Below the pieces are notes generated by a model, which had not been told where the DNA came from, ran no database searches, and was given only the letters and a program-made list of their open reading frames with translations. From assembly GCF_001280005.1 (NCBI RefSeq), contig NZ_LGDW01000325.1:1-63293 (forward strand): a stretch of 63,293 nt of DNA, read 5' to 3'. Shown here piece by piece: positions 62,232 through 63,293 of this stretch. This DNA comes from Streptomyces sp. NRRL WC-3618. GTDB lineage: Bacteria; Actinomycetota; Actinomycetes; Streptomycetales; Streptomycetaceae. The number at the start of each line of letters is the position of its first letter. The stretch's first letter is position 1. A program made the position numbers and the translations under genes.

Positions 62232-62873
62232 ATGATCGCGCCCGCTGACCGTACGCCCCTACCCAGGGAGTTCTTCGACCGGCCGGTACTGGAGGTCGCC
62301 CCGGATCTCCTGGGCCGAGTCCTCGTGCACACCACTCGTGACGGTCCGATCGAACTGCGCCTCACAGAGGTGGAGGCATACGACGGCCCGAACGACCCCG
62401 GCTCCCACGCCTATCGAGGTCCCACACCCCGCAACAGCGTGATGTTCGGTCCGCCCGGTCATGTGTACGTCTACTTCACCTACGGCATGTGGCACTGCAT
62501 GAACCTGGTGTGCGGCCCCGAGGGCACGGCCAGCGGCGTCCTGCTCCGGGCCGGCGAGATCATCGAAGGTGCCGAGCTCGCCCGCAAACGTCGACTTTCG
62601 GCCCGAAACGACAACGAACTGGCCAAAGGACCGGCTCGCCTGGCCACGGCCCTGGGCGTGGACAGAGCACTCGACGGTACGGACGCCTGTGGCGCCGGGG
62701 CCGCACCGATCACGGTCCTGACGGGCACTCCCGTCAGCCCCGGCCAGGTGAGCAGTGGTCCGCGCACCGGTGTGGCCGGCGATGGGGGAGTCCACCCCTG
62801 GCGCTTCTGGATCACCAACGACCCCACGGTGAGCCCGTATCGGGCACACGCGCCCCGTCGTCGCTCAACTTGA
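62232..62873 (+). CDS. DNA-3-methyladenine glycosylase (AAG/MPG family)
   Basis: A 213-residue alkyladenine DNA glycosylase that removes 3-methyladenine, hypoxanthine and related damaged bases. Motifs: [20 protein letters not shown], then [20 protein letters not shown] with the catalytic Glu and the intercalating-loop area, [20 protein letters not shown] and [22 protein letters not shown] 62232 is ten nt after a TACGCT -10-like element, so a very short or absent leader is likely. Last protein gene before the rRNA operon. Confidence 0.94.
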   Translation: MIAPADRTPLPREFFDRPVLEVAPDLLGRVLVHTTRDGPIELRLTEVEAYDGPNDPGSHAYRGPTPRNSVMFGPPGHVYVYFTYGMWHCMNLVCGPEGTASGVLLRAGEIIEGAELARKRRLSARNDNELAKGPARLATALGVDRALDGTDACGAGAAPITVLTGTPVSPGQVSSGPRTGVAGDGGVHPWRFWITNDPTVSPYRAHAPRRRST

Positions 62874-63293
62874 CTCGCCCACGGGGGGTCCGTAATGTAG
62901 CCCGAGCCGCTTTACCGGGTACGGCGATCGCCTGCAGCCGGAAGTGGCCAACCCACTACCTACGACTCCCTCTCCGCGGGGGCGATTTCGGCGTGCTTGC
63001 ATGCTGAATTGTGAACGCGAGGAACTCGATTATGAGTTACCGAGGGGATCGGCTAACGTAGTGAATGTCGAAAGGCCGACAGGCGAAAGCCGAAAAGCCT
63101 GAGGCAAGCCCGCCGACAGGGAATCTGATCAGAAAATGATCTGATAGAGTCGGAAACGCAAGACAGCAAGACAAGAGCAAGACAGAAGAAAAGTAAGACC
63201 GAAGGGAAACTGCCCGGAGGAAAGCCTGAGAGTCTCTCGGGTGAGTACAAAGGAAGCGTCCGTTCCTTGAGAACTCAACAGCGTGCCAAAAAT
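62874..63293 (+). promoter_or_regulatory. rRNA operon promoter and leader region (16S lies beyond the right edge)
   Basis: No protein gene is seen in these 420 bases. The end (from about 63195) reads ACCGAAGGGAAACTGCCCGG, then GGTGAGTACAAAGGAAGCG and the boxA-like TTGAGAACTCAACAGCGTGC. From memory this is the conserved pre-16S leader of Streptomyces rrn operons, where 16S begins roughly 200-300 nt further on. A TAGAGT -10-like hexamer lies at 63145-63150; multiple promoters are usual and I could not assign the others. AT-rich composition of 63000-63200 fits a strong promoter area. Confidence 0.8.

Noticed and set aside
62874..63000. tRNA gene between the glycosylase and the rrn leader
   Set aside because: No cloverleaf with acceptor, D, anticodon and T arms could be formed by eye.

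Overview
This window is chromosomal DNA of a Streptomyces or very close relative. It has very high G+C with third-position GC bias, frequent GTG and TTG starts, a chaplin gene, a streptophobe-family protein, and the leader of an rRNA operon at the right edge. From memory, the gene order (cob operon, pit, fabG-fabI, chpE, rrn) resembles the SCO1790-SCO1851 core region of S. coelicolor, in one orientation. I see no prophage, biosynthetic gene cluster or CRISPR array. The only mobile DNA is a decayed IS200/IS605-type right end.

Region by region. 1-8.7 kb: late cobalamin operon on the minus strand (cbiB/cobD, cobQ, cobN, a fused chelatase, then cobO running off the left edge). Every junction overlaps by 1 or 4 nt, and a textbook cobalamin riboswitch precedes it. 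8.8-10.4 kb: Pit phosphate transporter with a small membrane partner and a two-repeat PHO-box-like operator. 10.5-15.6 kb: secreted GH25 lysozyme, class II aldolase, alpha/beta hydrolase, a HEAT-like protein and a VOC protein. 15.7-17.4 kb: ABC-F ATPase behind a seven-codon, apparently leaderless upstream ORF. 17.8-19 kb: small HTH protein and an enoyl-CoA hydratase-like protein. 19.2-21.6 kb: a five-gene Asp23/Gls24-AmaP envelope-stress operon. 21.7-28.5 kb: SDR lacking Tyr/Lys, GH15 glycosidase, SURF1, a second VOC protein, Cys-rich protein, DEDDh exonuclease-BRCT, CopD. 28.5-32 kb: an IS605 end abutting two tandem secreted subtilases. 32.4-35.6 kb: DUF485-acetate symporter pair with a Crp-like palindrome, then moaA. 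35.6-41.3 kb: small proteins, tyrS and the TldD/TldE pair. 41.6-46.1 kb: fabG-fabI, small secreted or membrane proteins, SixA-like phosphatase, serB. 46.2-51.1 kb: streptophobe protein divergent from an FHA-FHA-ABC transporter. 51.2-54.1 kb: secreted SLT transglycosylase with a highly structured 5' leader, then a QueA-like protein coupled to an SDR. 54.2-56.4 kb: GAF histidine kinase/NarL-type regulator pair and chpE. 56.6-62.9 kb: conserved hypothetical protein, ABC ATPase, NfeD-SPFH pair, HNH endonuclease, PEBP protein, Spo0M-like protein, 3-methyladenine glycosylase. 62.9-63.3 kb: rrn leader, ending before 16S.

Most genes are housekeeping or developmental. Functional groups that cooperate are B12 synthesis (one riboswitch-governed transcript), phosphate uptake, cell-envelope homeostasis (Asp23/AmaP, NfeD/SPFH, FHA-ABC, SLT, lysozyme), acetate uptake, fatty-acid elongation (FabG/FabI) and aerial development (ChpE, Spo0M). 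Strong inverted repeats separate nearly all convergent pairs. The observations most worth following are the structured SLT leader (51976-52081), the leaderless uORF before the ABC-F gene (15761-15784), the IS605 end that supplies or abuts the stop codon of a protease (about 28728-28880), the diverged orphan QueA homologue, and the SDR without its catalytic Tyr and Lys. Functional names rest on recognised motifs and remembered family features; no database search was run.
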